The position numbers and the translations under genes are program-made. A DNA stretch of 64,000 nt from Paenibacillus soyae (lineage in GTDB: Bacteria; Bacillota; Bacilli; Paenibacillales; Paenibacillaceae), in contig NZ_JANIPJ010000013.1 in assembly GCF_024623455.1 (NCBI RefSeq), forward strand, positions 1 to 64,000, in the 5' to 3' direction. Below the pieces are notes generated by a model. That model was not told the origin of the DNA. It ran no database searches and worked only from the letters and a program-made list of their open reading frames with translations. Shown here piece by piece: positions 40,652 through 49,280 of this stretch (the first letter of the stretch is position 1; each line of letters begins with the position of its first letter).

Positions 40652-42478
40652 TTATCGAATCCCGCTCAGGCTGCCGCCGGAGGCGAACAGCCGGTCGATC
40701 CGCTTCACGACCGCCGGGTCGGGGATAAGCGGCGGGGCGTGATGCGGCTTGGCCCGGGCGTCGATGACGAGGTTGTCGCAGCCCCAATGCTTGAACGTAT
40801 AGCCGCTGTTCACGCCGTACATATCATGGGACGGATTGCTTCGGGTGAAGGTCGTCCACAAGAAATTGGATAACGCTTCGGACAGGAACGAGCTGTCATC
40901 GCAAAGCACGATCAGCGGGCATTCCGGCATATCGCCGCGCTCGCGGATCGCTTCCGTCAGCTCCCGCAGCTGGCCCTCGGCTTCCGTATAGCTGCCGAAC
41001 GCCGGTCCTTCCAGCGCGACGACGCCGGGCAGAACAAGCCTTGGATTGACGAAGCTCCGCAGTCCTTCAAGTTGAGGCGGCACGCTGGCGCAGAGCTCGC
41101 GCTTCTTCTCACCGCAGGCGGCCAGGATGACCTTGCTGCCTTGATTGAGGCCGGTTCCGGAGTAGTCCAGCGTATCGATCGTCGTGTTCGTCTGGAAATG
41201 AATATCCCTCTGCAGGTCGATCCTCTCTAGGATATAAGAGAGAAACTCCGCTTCGTGATGCGTGCTCAGCGGCTCCCGTTCTTCGGCGGCGATGAACAAA
41301 TATTTGGCAAGGCTGAGCTGGCCCGTGCCGAGAATCCGATTGGCGATCGTCAGCAGCTCCGCCGGCTGCTTCGCCGGCGCGTAAGGCGTATAGCGCTCGC
41401 TGCCGATCGCGAACAGCAGCGGGTGAACGCCAGCCGCGTCGACGGCATGGACTTCCTTGACGCCCGGAATCTCTTGCTTGACGGCATCGCCGGTCAGCTC
41501 GTGAATGAGCGCCCCAAACGCCGTGTCCTCCTGCGGGGGACGGCCGACGACCGTAAACGGCCAGATCGCGTTCGGCTTCGCGTATACCTTGCGCACGCGC
41601 ATAAGAGGGAACGGATGAATCAGGCTGTAGTAGCCCAGATGGTCGCCGAACGGACCTTCGGGCTTCGTCTCGCCAGAATGGATCTCTCCCGTAATGACGA
41701 AATCCGCTTCGCGGCTGATGCAGAAGCCGTCCTCATAGCCGTACCTGAACCGGCGGCCCGACAGCAGGCCGGCGAAGGTCAGCTCGCTTAGGCCCTCCGG
41801 CAGAGGCATGACGGCCGACAGCGTGTGGGCCGGCGGTCCGCCGGCGAAGATGCTGACCTTAAGCGGCTCGCCCTTCCGGTCCGCCTTGTGCTGGTGGATG
41901 CCGATGCCTCGGTGGATCTGGTAATGCAGGCCGATTTCCTTGTCCGTTATGTAATCATTGCCCGTCAGCTGCACCCGGTACATCCCGAGGTTCGCGTTCA
42001 TGATGCCGGGCTTGTCCGGGTCCTCGGTGTACACCTGCGGCAGCGTGACGAAAGCCCCGCCGTCCATAGGCCAATGCTTGATTAACGGCAGGTCGCTCAC
42101 CGCGATCTCTTCAAATCCTGCCGCGCCGCCGCTCTGCCGAAGCGGCAGCGCCTTCGTCGCCGCCGTTGCCGCGCGCGCGTTCTTGAGCGGCTGCTTGAGC
42201 GCCTTCATCGGATCGTTGCGCAGCGCGATGACGTTCTGAGTCGATTCCCACGTCTGCCGGAAAATAAACTTGCTCCGCTCCAGCGTCCCGAAAAGGTTGG
42301 AGACCGCGCGGTAGCGCGAGCCCTTCACGTTCTCGAACAAGAGGGCCGGGCCCCCCGCCTCGAATACCCGAAGGTGAATCGCCGCCATCTCCAGCTCGGG
42401 ATCCACTTCCTCCCGAATCCGGACGAGATGGCCGTGCCGTTCCAGATCGTTGACGCATGCTTCCAAGGTTGGGTACAT
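40652..42478 (-). CDS. UbiD-family decarboxylase
   Basis: The 608-residue protein matches UbiD-type prenyl-FMN-dependent (de)carboxylases: N-terminal 'ACVNDLERHGHLVRIREEVDPELEMAAI', 'NLGMYRVQLTGNDYITDKEIGLHYQIHRGIGIHQHKA', 'FGDHLGYYSLIHPFP' and 'NAIWPFTVVGRPPQED'. The family acts on aromatic or unsaturated acids, including the menaquinone precursor step. No UbiX flavin prenyltransferase gene is in the window, so the cofactor must come from elsewhere. A ribosome site TAGGAG precedes the ATG. The gene is monocistronic and closed by the strong terminator at 40578. Confidence 0.88.
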   Translation of the reverse strand: MYPTLEACVNDLERHGHLVRIREEVDPELEMAAIHLRVFEAGGPALLFENVKGSRYRAVSNLFGTLERSKFIFRQTWESTQNVIALRNDPMKALKQPLKNARAATAATKALPLRQSGGAAGFEEIAVSDLPLIKHWPMDGGAFVTLPQVYTEDPDKPGIMNANLGMYRVQLTGNDYITDKEIGLHYQIHRGIGIHQHKADRKGEPLKVSIFAGGPPAHTLSAVMPLPEGLSELTFAGLLSGRRFRYGYEDGFCISREADFVITGEIHSGETKPEGPFGDHLGYYSLIHPFPLMRVRKVYAKPNAIWPFTVVGRPPQEDTAFGALIHELTGDAVKQEIPGVKEVHAVDAAGVHPLLFAIGSERYTPYAPAKQPAELLTIANRILGTGQLSLAKYLFIAAEEREPLSTHHEAEFLSYILERIDLQRDIHFQTNTTIDTLDYSGTGLNQGSKVILAACGEKKRELCASVPPQLEGLRSFVNPRLVLPGVVALEGPAFGSYTEAEGQLRELTEAIRERGDMPECPLIVLCDDSSFLSEALSNFLWTTFTRSNPSHDMYGVNSGYTFKHWGCDNLVIDARAKPHHAPPLIPDPAVVKRIDRLFASGGSLSGIR

Positions 42479-42585
42479 AATCGGATGCTCCTATTCTCGG
42501 TTAACAATATTAATTATTATTGTACCATAATAGAACTTTGTCTTTACAGCTCAGGGGGAGCGAGCGTATGGATGTGGTTTCACTT

Positions 42586-42619
42586 ATACATACACCATTT
42601 ACATACATGGTGTATGTAT
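42586..42619. promoter_or_regulatory. TetR-type operator upstream of the VOC/TetR operon
   Basis: Two perfect 13-bp arms (TATACATACACCAT-like left arm 42586-42598; ATGGTGTATGTAT right arm 42607-42619) are separated by 8 bp. The site lies 41-75 nt before the VOC gene and fits an operator for the TetR protein encoded in the same operon. Confidence 0.7.
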
Positions 42620-42660
42620 GTTAATGTGTAATCAATTCACGATCAGGGAGGAAAAGAAAT

Positions 42661-43077
42661 ATGAACACGGCGAGCTTTTATCCTGTTTTATTAACCGAGC
42701 AAGTGATGGAGACGGCCCGGTTCTACCGGGAATACTTCGGCTTCGAATCGGCCTTTGAAGCGGACTGGTATGTCAGCATGCGGCTGGCGGGCACAGGACC
42801 GGGATTCGAGCTGGCGATCCTCGATCCCCGGCATGAATCGATTCCGGAAGGGTATCGCCGGGGGACGCAAGGCCTCATTCTGAATTTCGAGGTGGGAGAC
42901 GTCGATCAAGAGTATGAAAGACTAATACGGCAGAAGGGGCTGCCCCTCGAGCTCGATATTCGGGACGAGGCGTTCGGTCAGCGCCATTTCATCACGCGGG
43001 ATCCGAACGGCGTTCTGATCGACGTCATCACGAATATCGCTCCCGACGAGGCATTCAGCGAGAACTACATATCCTAG
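42661..43077 (+). CDS. VOC-family (glyoxalase-like) protein
   Basis: The 138-residue protein has two beta-alpha-beta-beta-beta modules: '[24 protein letters not shown]' and '[27 protein letters not shown]...[17 protein letters not shown]'. The VOC superfamily includes glyoxalases, dioxygenases and antibiotic-binding proteins; neither metal site nor substrate can be settled here. GGAGG precedes the ATG. It is followed by its likely regulator 19 nt downstream, and a strong dyad lies in front. Confidence 0.9.
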   Translation: MNTASFYPVLLTEQVMETARFYREYFGFESAFEADWYVSMRLAGTGPGFELAILDPRHESIPEGYRRGTQGLILNFEVGDVDQEYERLIRQKGLPLELDIRDEAFGQRHFITRDPNGVLIDVITNIAPDEAFSENYIS

Positions 43078-43096
43078 CCGGAGAAGGGGACGCATC

Positions 43097-43702
43097 ATGA
43101 GAAGAAAGAAAGAGGATTCGCTCGAGACGGCGGCTAGGCTGCTGGACGTCGCAAGGGAGCATTTCACCGAACACGGATATGCCAAGGCCTCGATGGAAGT
43201 GATCGTCGCGGAAGCGGGGGTGACGAGAGGAGCGTTATACCATCATTACGGCAACAAACAGGGGCTGTTCGAGACGGTTGTCGCGGCCGTGCAGGCGGAG
43301 ATCGGAGAGAATGTGGAGCGTGAGGCTTCACGCGCCGAAGATCCGATGGAGCAATTGATTCTCGGCTGCCGCGCGTTCTTGGAAGCGGCGGTCGCGCCTG
43401 CAGCCCGGCGCATCCTGCTCGTGGACGGACCAGCCGTGCTGGGCTGGGAGGTCTGGCGCCGAATGGATGAAGAGAACGCGATGCGCCATTTGGAGGAGCA
43501 GCTCGGGCTGCTGCAGGAGAAGGGCTATTTTCCCGGGGTGTCCGTACCTGCCTTGACTCACTTTCTGTCTGGGGCGCTGAACGAATCGGCGTTGTGGATC
43601 GCGCAGCAGCCCGGAGATTCCCGGGCATTGGAGGATACGATGGAGGTCATCTTGCACCTTCTGAAGCTAAAGACCTCTTATACCACTGATAGCAGAAGAT
43701 AG
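43097..43702 (+). CDS. TetR-family regulator
   Basis: The 201-residue protein has an N-terminal TetR HTH ('TAARLLDVAREHFTEHGYAKASMEVIVAEAGVTRGALYHHYGNKQGLFETVV') and an all-helical ligand domain. It is second in the operon with the VOC gene and probably represses it through the inverted repeat at 42586-42619. Its last 56 nt overlap the convergent CtaG-like gene. Confidence 0.93.
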   Translation: MRRKKEDSLETAARLLDVAREHFTEHGYAKASMEVIVAEAGVTRGALYHHYGNKQGLFETVVAAVQAEIGENVEREASRAEDPMEQLILGCRAFLEAAVAPAARRILLVDGPAVLGWEVWRRMDEENAMRHLEEQLGLLQEKGYFPGVSVPALTHFLSGALNESALWIAQQPGDSRALEDTMEVILHLLKLKTSYTTDSRR

Positions 43703-44420
43703 AGACAAGCGCGATCTCGACGAAATCTCCGCCGTAGTACATCAGCATGCCGCCCGCTGCCGCCTGCCCATCCGGCACTCCGGCAGGAGGATGGGCATAG
43801 ATATATTTGGACAATGCGACATGAGCGGCGAACGCCGCTACGAGTATTCCGGCACGGTACAAGAACCCGTATCGATGGGGTACGGGATCCATGTAGATGA
43901 TCGTCATCGTAAAGAGGCAGCCGGCCAGCCAAATATGCAGATGCACCAGCAAGTGCAAGAGAGGCTGATGCTGCATAACCATGTACAGATCCGTTGTGTA
44001 GAGGATCCACAATCCCCCCGCATTAAGAAGAGACGCCGTAACCGGGTGGCTGATCACGCGAAGCGGCCTGCTGTTCAGCGCTCGGGTTAGCTTTCGCGCC
44101 GCTCTGATCGTTAACGATCTTAAAAGTAAAGTGATCGGAGCCGCCAGCGTCAGGAAGAGGGGGGAGAGCATCCCTAGAAGCAGGTGGCCGGCCATGTGGG
44201 CCGTGAAGTCCGAGTGAGCTTGTACCGCAACAGGGCCAACCACGGCGGAGGACGCGCACAGAACGCCGATTATCCAATACAAGTAACGGCGCAACGGCCA
44301 TGGCTTGTAGCGGCGGCTGGTCTGAACGGCTGCGGCGATATAGCCTGCAAGCATAATCAGGATAACCGTGATGATGGGAGCAGGAGCTCCTGAGCCATGG
44401 GAAGCGTAAAAGGCGCTCAT
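43647..44420 (-). CDS. ctaG: CtaG-like cytochrome c oxidase assembly membrane protein
   Basis: The 257-residue polytopic protein has about seven membrane helices and the His-rich CtaG pattern: 'HSDFTAHMAGHLLLGMLSPLFLTLAAPITLLLR', 'LLHLLVHLHIWLAGCLFTMTIIYMDPVPHR'. In Bacillus, CtaG supports formation of active caa3 oxidase, probably through copper delivery. ATG 44420 overlaps the stop of the DUF2243 gene (ATGA), so the two are coupled; the longer frame to 44630 is rejected. Its end overlaps the convergent TetR gene by 56 nt. No oxidase subunit genes are in the window. Confidence 0.85.
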   Translation of the reverse strand: MSAFYASHGSGAPAPIITVILIMLAGYIAAAVQTSRRYKPWPLRRYLYWIIGVLCASSAVVGPVAVQAHSDFTAHMAGHLLLGMLSPLFLTLAAPITLLLRSLTIRAARKLTRALNSRPLRVISHPVTASLLNAGGLWILYTTDLYMVMQHQPLLHLLVHLHIWLAGCLFTMTIIYMDPVPHRYGFLYRAGILVAAFAAHVALSKYIYAHPPAGVPDGQAAAGGMLMYYGGDFVEIALVSIFCYQWYKRSLASEGAR

Positions 44421-44851
44421 GCTTGCTTCGCCCCGGTCTTTCTTATGAGAATAATGCCGGCAACGACCATAGCGGCAGCTATCGCGTACCAGACCCAATC
44501 GTACACGATGACGGCATCCACGTAGCGGATTTGGTGCAGCCGCATCAGCTTGTGCTGGATCGTGCCGTCGTACAGCTGGAATAAGCCGCCCCCGAGCCAT
44601 AGGCCGCCCAGCCATCTTCTTGGAAGCCAAGCCTGCCGTCTTCGCAGACCCGCAAGCATAAACAGGCCTCCGATCGTCGCGAACCAGCTGAACGCATGAA
44701 AGAAGCCGTCGGAGACCAGCCCTGCCGCCGTGGTGGATTTGTCGTAAAAGTGATGCCAGTGAAGCAGCTGATGGAATACCGTCTCATCGACGAAAGCGAC
44801 AAGACCCAAGCCGAATAGAAAACCCGATCCTACATTGCGATTTGCAGCCAT
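44417..44851 (-). CDS. DUF2243 membrane protein
   Basis: The 144-residue protein has four hydrophobic segments and a His-rich loop between the first two ('ETVFHQLLHWHHFYDKS'), as well as 'SDGFFHAF', 'GGGLFQLYDGTIQHKLMRLHQIRYV'. The conserved His pattern suggests metal (copper or heme) binding, and the family is often found beside CtaG genes. ATG 44851 has AAAGGAG upstream; the frame extends to 44875 but without a better site. It is first in the two-gene operon with the CtaG-like gene. Confidence 0.87.
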   Translation of the reverse strand: MAANRNVGSGFLFGLGLVAFVDETVFHQLLHWHHFYDKSTTAAGLVSDGFFHAFSWFATIGGLFMLAGLRRRQAWLPRRWLGGLWLGGGLFQLYDGTIQHKLMRLHQIRYVDAVIVYDWVWYAIAAAMVVAGIILIRKTGAKQA

Positions 44852-44967
44852 ATTATTCTCCTTTGTTACGTTCATAACCTTAAGCTTCTTCCTTCAATTT
44901 GCCCCCAGAATAATTAAAATACGCCAAGGGTAGCTTAAATTCGAAATGAAGCCAAGGAGTGGATCGC

Positions 44968-45822
44968 TTGTATTACTACAAAGAAGAATTAATTAACGTC
45001 ATTGAACCGGATCAGCCTGATCCGGCGGCGGCCAAAGTGCTGCAAGAGACGCTGGGCGGGCAATTCGGCGAAATGAGAACGATGATGCAGTATTTTTTCC
45101 AAAGCTCCAACTTCAGAGGAAAGGATACGCAGTTCCGCGACTTGCTTAAGGGCGTTATGTTAGAGGAGATCGCTCATGTGGAGCTTGTGCAGAATACGAT
45201 CAACCAGCTGTTGAACGGCGCGGGCGAATCCATCCCGGGCAATGCCGGCGTGGACGGGGCGCCGATCGACGAGGCGATCAAGCATGCGAACCCCCATCAT
45301 TTCATTATGGGAGCGAAGAGCTCTCTTCCCGTAGATGCGGGAGGGAACCCATGGAATGGCTCGTGGGTGTACAGCCATGGCAATTTGATTGCCGACATGC
45401 TGAACAACCTCGTGCTGGAGTCGACGGGCGTCCTGCAGAAAACGAGGATTTACGAGATGAGCTCGAACAAAACGTTCCGTGAGACGCTTGGATTCCTTAT
45501 CGTAAGGGACAATGCGCATCAGAATGCCTTCGCCAAGGCGCTGGAGGTTCTCGGAGTGGACTGGGGCAAGCTGTTCCCCGTGCCGAACTACGATATTAAC
45601 AAATATCCGGAATGCCGAAAATATGTGGACATGGGCTTTCATAACGCCCAATTCAATTTCCGGCTCGATCAAACCCGGATCGCGGAAATTTTCCAAGGCA
45701 GCACGCCGAGCCGCAACAATGGCGAGTTAGCCGTAACGCCGCCTCCCGCCGGTTTCCCAGTGCCTCAGATGCCCGATATGCCGAACGAGCACAGTCCGGG
45801 ATTGGCCGATATGCTGCGTTAA
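44968..45822 (+). CDS. Manganese catalase family protein
   Basis: The 284-residue ferritin-like protein has the dimanganese ligand pattern: 'GEMRTMMQYFFQS' (first Glu), 'MLEEIAHVELV' (Glu and His), 'NNLVLESTGVL' (Glu) and 'VRDNAHQNAFAKAL' (His). It would dismutate hydrogen peroxide and resembles the spore-associated CotJC-type enzymes. TTG 44968 is the preferred start because AAGGAG is 9 nt upstream; GTG 44959 is directly adjacent to that site. The C-terminal tail is Pro-rich. It is monocistronic, closed by a perfect terminator. Confidence 0.92.
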   Translation: MYYYKEELINVIEPDQPDPAAAKVLQETLGGQFGEMRTMMQYFFQSSNFRGKDTQFRDLLKGVMLEEIAHVELVQNTINQLLNGAGESIPGNAGVDGAPIDEAIKHANPHHFIMGAKSSLPVDAGGNPWNGSWVYSHGNLIADMLNNLVLESTGVLQKTRIYEMSSNKTFRETLGFLIVRDNAHQNAFAKALEVLGVDWGKLFPVPNYDINKYPECRKYVDMGFHNAQFNFRLDQTRIAEIFQGSTPSRNNGELAVTPPPAGFPVPQMPDMPNEHSPGLADMLR

Positions 45823-45832
45823 GCATACGCTT

Positions 45833-45873
45833 GGCGCAGAGAAGGCGCTCTGTTCTCAGAGCGCCTTCTCTGC
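45833..45873 (+). terminator. Terminator of the manganese catalase gene
   Basis: A 17-bp perfect stem GCAGAGAAGGCGCTCTG/CAGAGCGCCTTCTCTGC with loop TTCT. Confidence 0.9.
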
Positions 45874-45911
45874 GGTGGAATGGCTAGGAGCAAACCCAAG
45901 GAGTTATATGA

Positions 45912-45968
45912 AAAAAAGGTGTCGCCTCCAAACAGATCGGATCTGTTGGAGACAACACCTTATTTTTC
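45912..45968 (-). terminator. Terminator of the MMPL gene
   Basis: AAGGTGT..CTCCAA.CAGATC pairs with GATCTG.TTGGAG..ACACCTT, flanked by A and T runs on opposite sides. Confidence 0.85.
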
Positions 45969-45978
45969 GTTTACCCAA

Positions 45979-48396
45979 TTAATGCGACTTCGAAGCTACC
46001 TTCACGACTTTCCCGGGATGCTCTTCTTCCTTGGCGTGAAGCTCGGCAATGAGCTTGTCGCCTTCGACGTCGAGGTTCGGCAGCAGGCGGTCGAGCCACT
46101 TCGGCAGCCACCAGGCTTTGTCGCCGAACAGCGCCATGACGGCCGGCACGAGCGCCATGCGGACGAAGAACGCGTCGATCAGGATGCCGAGCGCCAGCGC
46201 GAAGCCGATTTGCTTGATCATGATGTCATGCGTCATGACGAAGCCGGCGAAGACGGCGACCATGATAACGGCTGCCGCGACGACGACGCGGCTGGCGTGG
46301 TTGTAGCCGTGAATGACGCTTTCGCGGCCGTGATGGCCATGCACGTACGATTCGCGCATGGAGGAGACGAGGAACACTTGATAGTCCATCGCAAGTCCAT
46401 ACAGAATGCCCGTTACGAGAATCGGAATGAAGCTCATGAGCGGACCACCGGTATCGACGCCGAACAGCTCGCTGGACCAGCCCCATTGGAAGATGGCCGT
46501 CGTGATGCCGAAGGTGGCAAGCACGCTGAGCAGGAAGCCGACGGTCGCCTTGATCGGCACCAGAATCGAGCGGAACACGAGCAGCAGAATGATCAGCGAC
46601 AGGACGACGATGACGCCGATGTACGTCGGGAACACTTCCGCCAGCCTTGAAGACATGTCGATGTTGATCGCGGTGAAGCCCGTCACCCCGAGCGTAACGT
46701 CATAGTTCTGAGCGATTGCCGAATCGGCGGCCCGGAGCTCGGTTACCAGATCTTTGGTTTCCGTATCCGTAGGACCGGTCTTCGGAATCAGGCTGAGAAT
46801 CGCGATATTGCCGTCCTTGTTCATGCCGACGGGCGACACGACGGAGACATTCTCGTTCTTGCCGATTTCCTGCGCGATGCCGCCCAGCGCTTCCGGAGCG
46901 ATCGTGCCGGAATTGGCCTCGGCGACGATGAGCAGCGGGCCGTTGAAGCCTTCGCCGAAGCCCGCGGAGATTGCGTCATAGCTTTGACGGGCGGACGTAT
47001 CCAGATTGGCGCTCGCTCCCGACGGGATGCCAAGCTCCATCTTCGCCGCCGGAATCGCAGCGGCGCCCAGAATGGCGATAACCGCGATGATGACCAGCCA
47101 GCGGAATTTGACGATGCCTTTGATCCAGCCGTTCGAGAAGCCGTGCGAATTCGTCTTGGAGCGGTTCTTCTCGTGGGATTTCTTCGAGCAGATGCGCTCT
47201 CCGACCAGACCCAGCAGGGCGGGGAGCAGCGTCAAGGCGATCAGAACGCTAAGGAATACGGTAATGGAAGCCACGATCGCCATCATGCTCAAGAAGGAAA
47301 TGCCGATGACGAGCAAGCCGCACAGCGCGATGATGACCGTCAATCCGGCGAAAAATACGGCGCTGCCCGCCGTGCCGACCGCGCGAGCCGCGGCTTCGCG
47401 AGCCGTCAGCCCCTGGTCGAAAATAAGCCGGCGCTGGCGGTTTACGATAAAGAGCGCGTAGTCGATGCCCACGGCCAGACCGATCATGAGGGCCAGGACA
47501 GGCGTGAACGATGTCATGGTTACGAAGTTGGAGAAGGCGAACGCGCCGCCTACGCCGATGCCGACGCCGAACAATGCGGTGATGATCGGCAAGCCTGCCG
47601 CCACAAGCGAGCCCAGCGTCATGACAAGAACGATGGCCGCGAGAATCAGGCCGTACACCTCGTTGACGCCGATCGGCACTTCAACCGCTTTGAGCGAATC
47701 GCTCGGAAGCGGCGTAATGCCGGTGCCCTCGAGAGGCTCCGTTACGGCTTCCACGACGGAGTCCGTTACGCCGGCTGGCAGCGAGTTCTGCTGAACCGTG
47801 AACTGGAATTGGAACAACGCGATGCTGCCGTCGGTAGCGATCAAGACGCCGGGAACGGGCATGCCGTTCACCATAAGCGGCATGTAAGGAGGCAGCTCGG
47901 CGGGTGCCGAGGCAGCTGCTCCTGCAGCCGCGTCCGCGCCCTGAGCTGCGCCTGCGCCAGCAGCCGCATCCGTGCCCTGAGCGGCCCCTGCGCCAGCGGC
48001 TGCATCGCCTTGTGCGGCGCCTTGTCCGTCCTGGCCGGACAATGTCGCGCCGGCAGCGGCGGCCAGCTCGGCAGGATTAATGACGTATTCCTGTTCATAC
48101 ACCTTATTAACCGCTTCGGTAATAAGCGCGATACGCTCCGGCGTATCCAATCGTTCTCCTTCGGGCGCGGTGAACAACACGCTTGCTTGGCCGCCGGAAG
48201 CTTCCGGCAGCTCCTGCTCGAGCTTGTCGAGCACCTTCTGCGACTCGGTGCCGTCGATCTTCATCTCGGAGCTGACGCTCATGCCATTAATGCCGAGCAT
48301 CGCGATGACGATGCCCATGATAAGAACCCAGCTAACGATGAAGGCCCAAGGCTTGTCGTATGCGGTCTTGCCAATTCGGTACAATAATTTGGACAT
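45979..48396 (-). CDS. MMPL/RND-family exporter
   Basis: The 805-residue membrane protein has the RND superfamily two-fold layout: helix 1 (about 18-37), a large extracytoplasmic loop, helices 2-6 with 'ALMIGLAVGIDYALFIVNRQRRLIFDQGLTAREAAARAVGTAGSAVFFAGLTV', a second loop, and helices 8-12 ('PILVTGILYGLAMDYQVFLVSSMRE'). MMPL proteins export lipids, drugs or pigments using the proton gradient. An unusual Ala/Gly/Gln repeat (residues about 127-164) lies in the first loop. It follows a TetR gene on the same strand. Confidence 0.93.
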   Translation of the reverse strand: MSKLLYRIGKTAYDKPWAFIVSWVLIMGIVIAMLGINGMSVSSEMKIDGTESQKVLDKLEQELPEASGGQASVLFTAPEGERLDTPERIALITEAVNKVYEQEYVINPAELAAAAGATLSGQDGQGAAQGDAAAGAGAAQGTDAAAGAGAAQGADAAAGAAASAPAELPPYMPLMVNGMPVPGVLIATDGSIALFQFQFTVQQNSLPAGVTDSVVEAVTEPLEGTGITPLPSDSLKAVEVPIGVNEVYGLILAAIVLVMTLGSLVAAGLPIITALFGVGIGVGGAFAFSNFVTMTSFTPVLALMIGLAVGIDYALFIVNRQRRLIFDQGLTAREAAARAVGTAGSAVFFAGLTVIIALCGLLVIGISFLSMMAIVASITVFLSVLIALTLLPALLGLVGERICSKKSHEKNRSKTNSHGFSNGWIKGIVKFRWLVIIAVIAILGAAAIPAAKMELGIPSGASANLDTSARQSYDAISAGFGEGFNGPLLIVAEANSGTIAPEALGGIAQEIGKNENVSVVSPVGMNKDGNIAILSLIPKTGPTDTETKDLVTELRAADSAIAQNYDVTLGVTGFTAINIDMSSRLAEVFPTYIGVIVVLSLIILLLVFRSILVPIKATVGFLLSVLATFGITTAIFQWGWSSELFGVDTGGPLMSFIPILVTGILYGLAMDYQVFLVSSMRESYVHGHHGRESVIHGYNHASRVVVAAAVIMVAVFAGFVMTHDIMIKQIGFALALGILIDAFFVRMALVPAVMALFGDKAWWLPKWLDRLLPNLDVEGDKLIAELHAKEEEHPGKVVKVASKSH
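47905..48018 (-). repeat. In-frame Ala/Gly/Gln repeat within the MMPL gene
   Basis: About three copies of a GAAQG(T/A)DAAAGA-like unit of 11-13 codons lie in tandem. They encode a low-complexity linker within the first extracytoplasmic loop and are likely prone to length change. Confidence 0.8.
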
Positions 48397-48445
48397 ATTG
48401 ATGATTCCTCTCCTTATATCTTTCTATAACATGCGCATTCTAACG

Positions 48446-49063
48446 CTAAAAGCCTTGACGCAAGTAACCGAAGGCGGTTTCCAATAAGTGCTCGAACGAT
48501 TCGGCGCCAGGCGCTTCTTCGGCGGATTGGCCGGGGAGAAGAACATGGAGAGTCCCATCGAGCATAGGGATGATGGCGGCGAATATCGCTCCCACCAGCA
48601 GATAGATATAGGGAAGAGCATGCGTTTCCCGATACAAATCCGTCATCAGCTTCTGCGTTTCTTTCTGCAGGCTGTTAATGACGGCAAGTGTGTAGGGTTC
48701 AAGCGTCGGATACTCCTTGCACAGCGTGAACAGCTGCCGCATCCTTCTTAGCGATTGCTCCGCCAGCTGCATCTTCACGAATTGATATAGCGCGTCGATT
48801 GGCGGCGTCGTCTCGGGCATCTGGTGAATCAGATCAAAAAACTCCTCGATGCCCTGATAAGGATGGGCCGCCATCGCGACCGCCGCTTCCTTGCAGGAAA
48901 AGTGATTGGCGAACGTCCGGCGGGAATAGCCGGCGCGCTGCACGACATCCTCGACGACAAAGTTGTCCAGGCCGCGCTCGAGCGTAAGCTCGAAGGCCGC
49001 TTCGGCCAAGGCGTGGGCGGTCGCTTCTTTTTTCATTTCCCGCAGGCTTGGTTTATTCATCAT
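48446..49063 (-). CDS. TetR-family regulator of the MMPL exporter
   Basis: The roughly 205-residue protein has a TetR HTH ('ATAHALAEAAFELTLERGLDNFVVEDVVQRAGYSRRTFANHFSCKEAAV') and a helical ligand domain with a hydrophobic C-terminal part. The ATG pair at 49060-49063 has GGAGGTGA upstream. It is 49 nt upstream of the MMPL exporter gene on the same strand, forming an operon it presumably represses. A set of TTGCnCATTG half-sites lies in front of it (49131-49180). Confidence 0.92.
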   Translation of the reverse strand: MMNKPSLREMKKEATAHALAEAAFELTLERGLDNFVVEDVVQRAGYSRRTFANHFSCKEAAVAMAAHPYQGIEEFFDLIHQMPETTPPIDALYQFVKMQLAEQSLRRMRQLFTLCKEYPTLEPYTLAVINSLQKETQKLMTDLYRETHALPYIYLLVGAIFAAIIPMLDGTLHVLLPGQSAEEAPGAESFEHLLETAFGYLRQGF

Positions 49064-49130
49064 GAGGGTAGGGTCACCTCCGTTCCCTGTAGCCATTCTT
49101 CATTTGGTCTGCACCTACTTTATCATGTTT

Positions 49131-49180
49131 GTTGCCCATTGGGCAATGATGCGCAAAAGGAAATGTTGCTCATTGCGCAG
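49131..49180. promoter_or_regulatory. TetR operator cluster upstream of the TetR/MMPL operon
   Basis: A perfect dyad TTGCCCA-T-TGGGCAA (49132-49146) is followed by ATGATGCGCAA and by TTGCTCATTGCGCA (49166-49179). These give at least three related half-sites of the form TTGCnCA. Confidence 0.6.
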
Positions 49181-49228
49181 TTTTTTGAACGATTTGTGAA
49201 CACATTAAGGACATAAAATATAAACATC

Positions 49229-49272
49229 AAAAAAAAGCCGGCGGACCCTTCGCGGATCCCCGGCTTTCCCTT
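49229..49272 (-). terminator. Terminator of the DHA2 transporter gene
   Basis: AAAGCCGGCGGA..CC pairs with GGATCCCCGGCTTT imperfectly; an A8 run on the plus strand gives a T-run on the minus strand. Confidence 0.75.
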
Positions 49273-49280
49273 ATTCCGTA

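Noticed and set aside
46984..48387. 467-codon plus-strand open frame opposite the MMPL gene
   Set aside because: It is antisense to a clear transporter gene, rich in Arg, Asp, Gln and His as expected for a GC-rich shadow frame, with no ribosome site or known motif.
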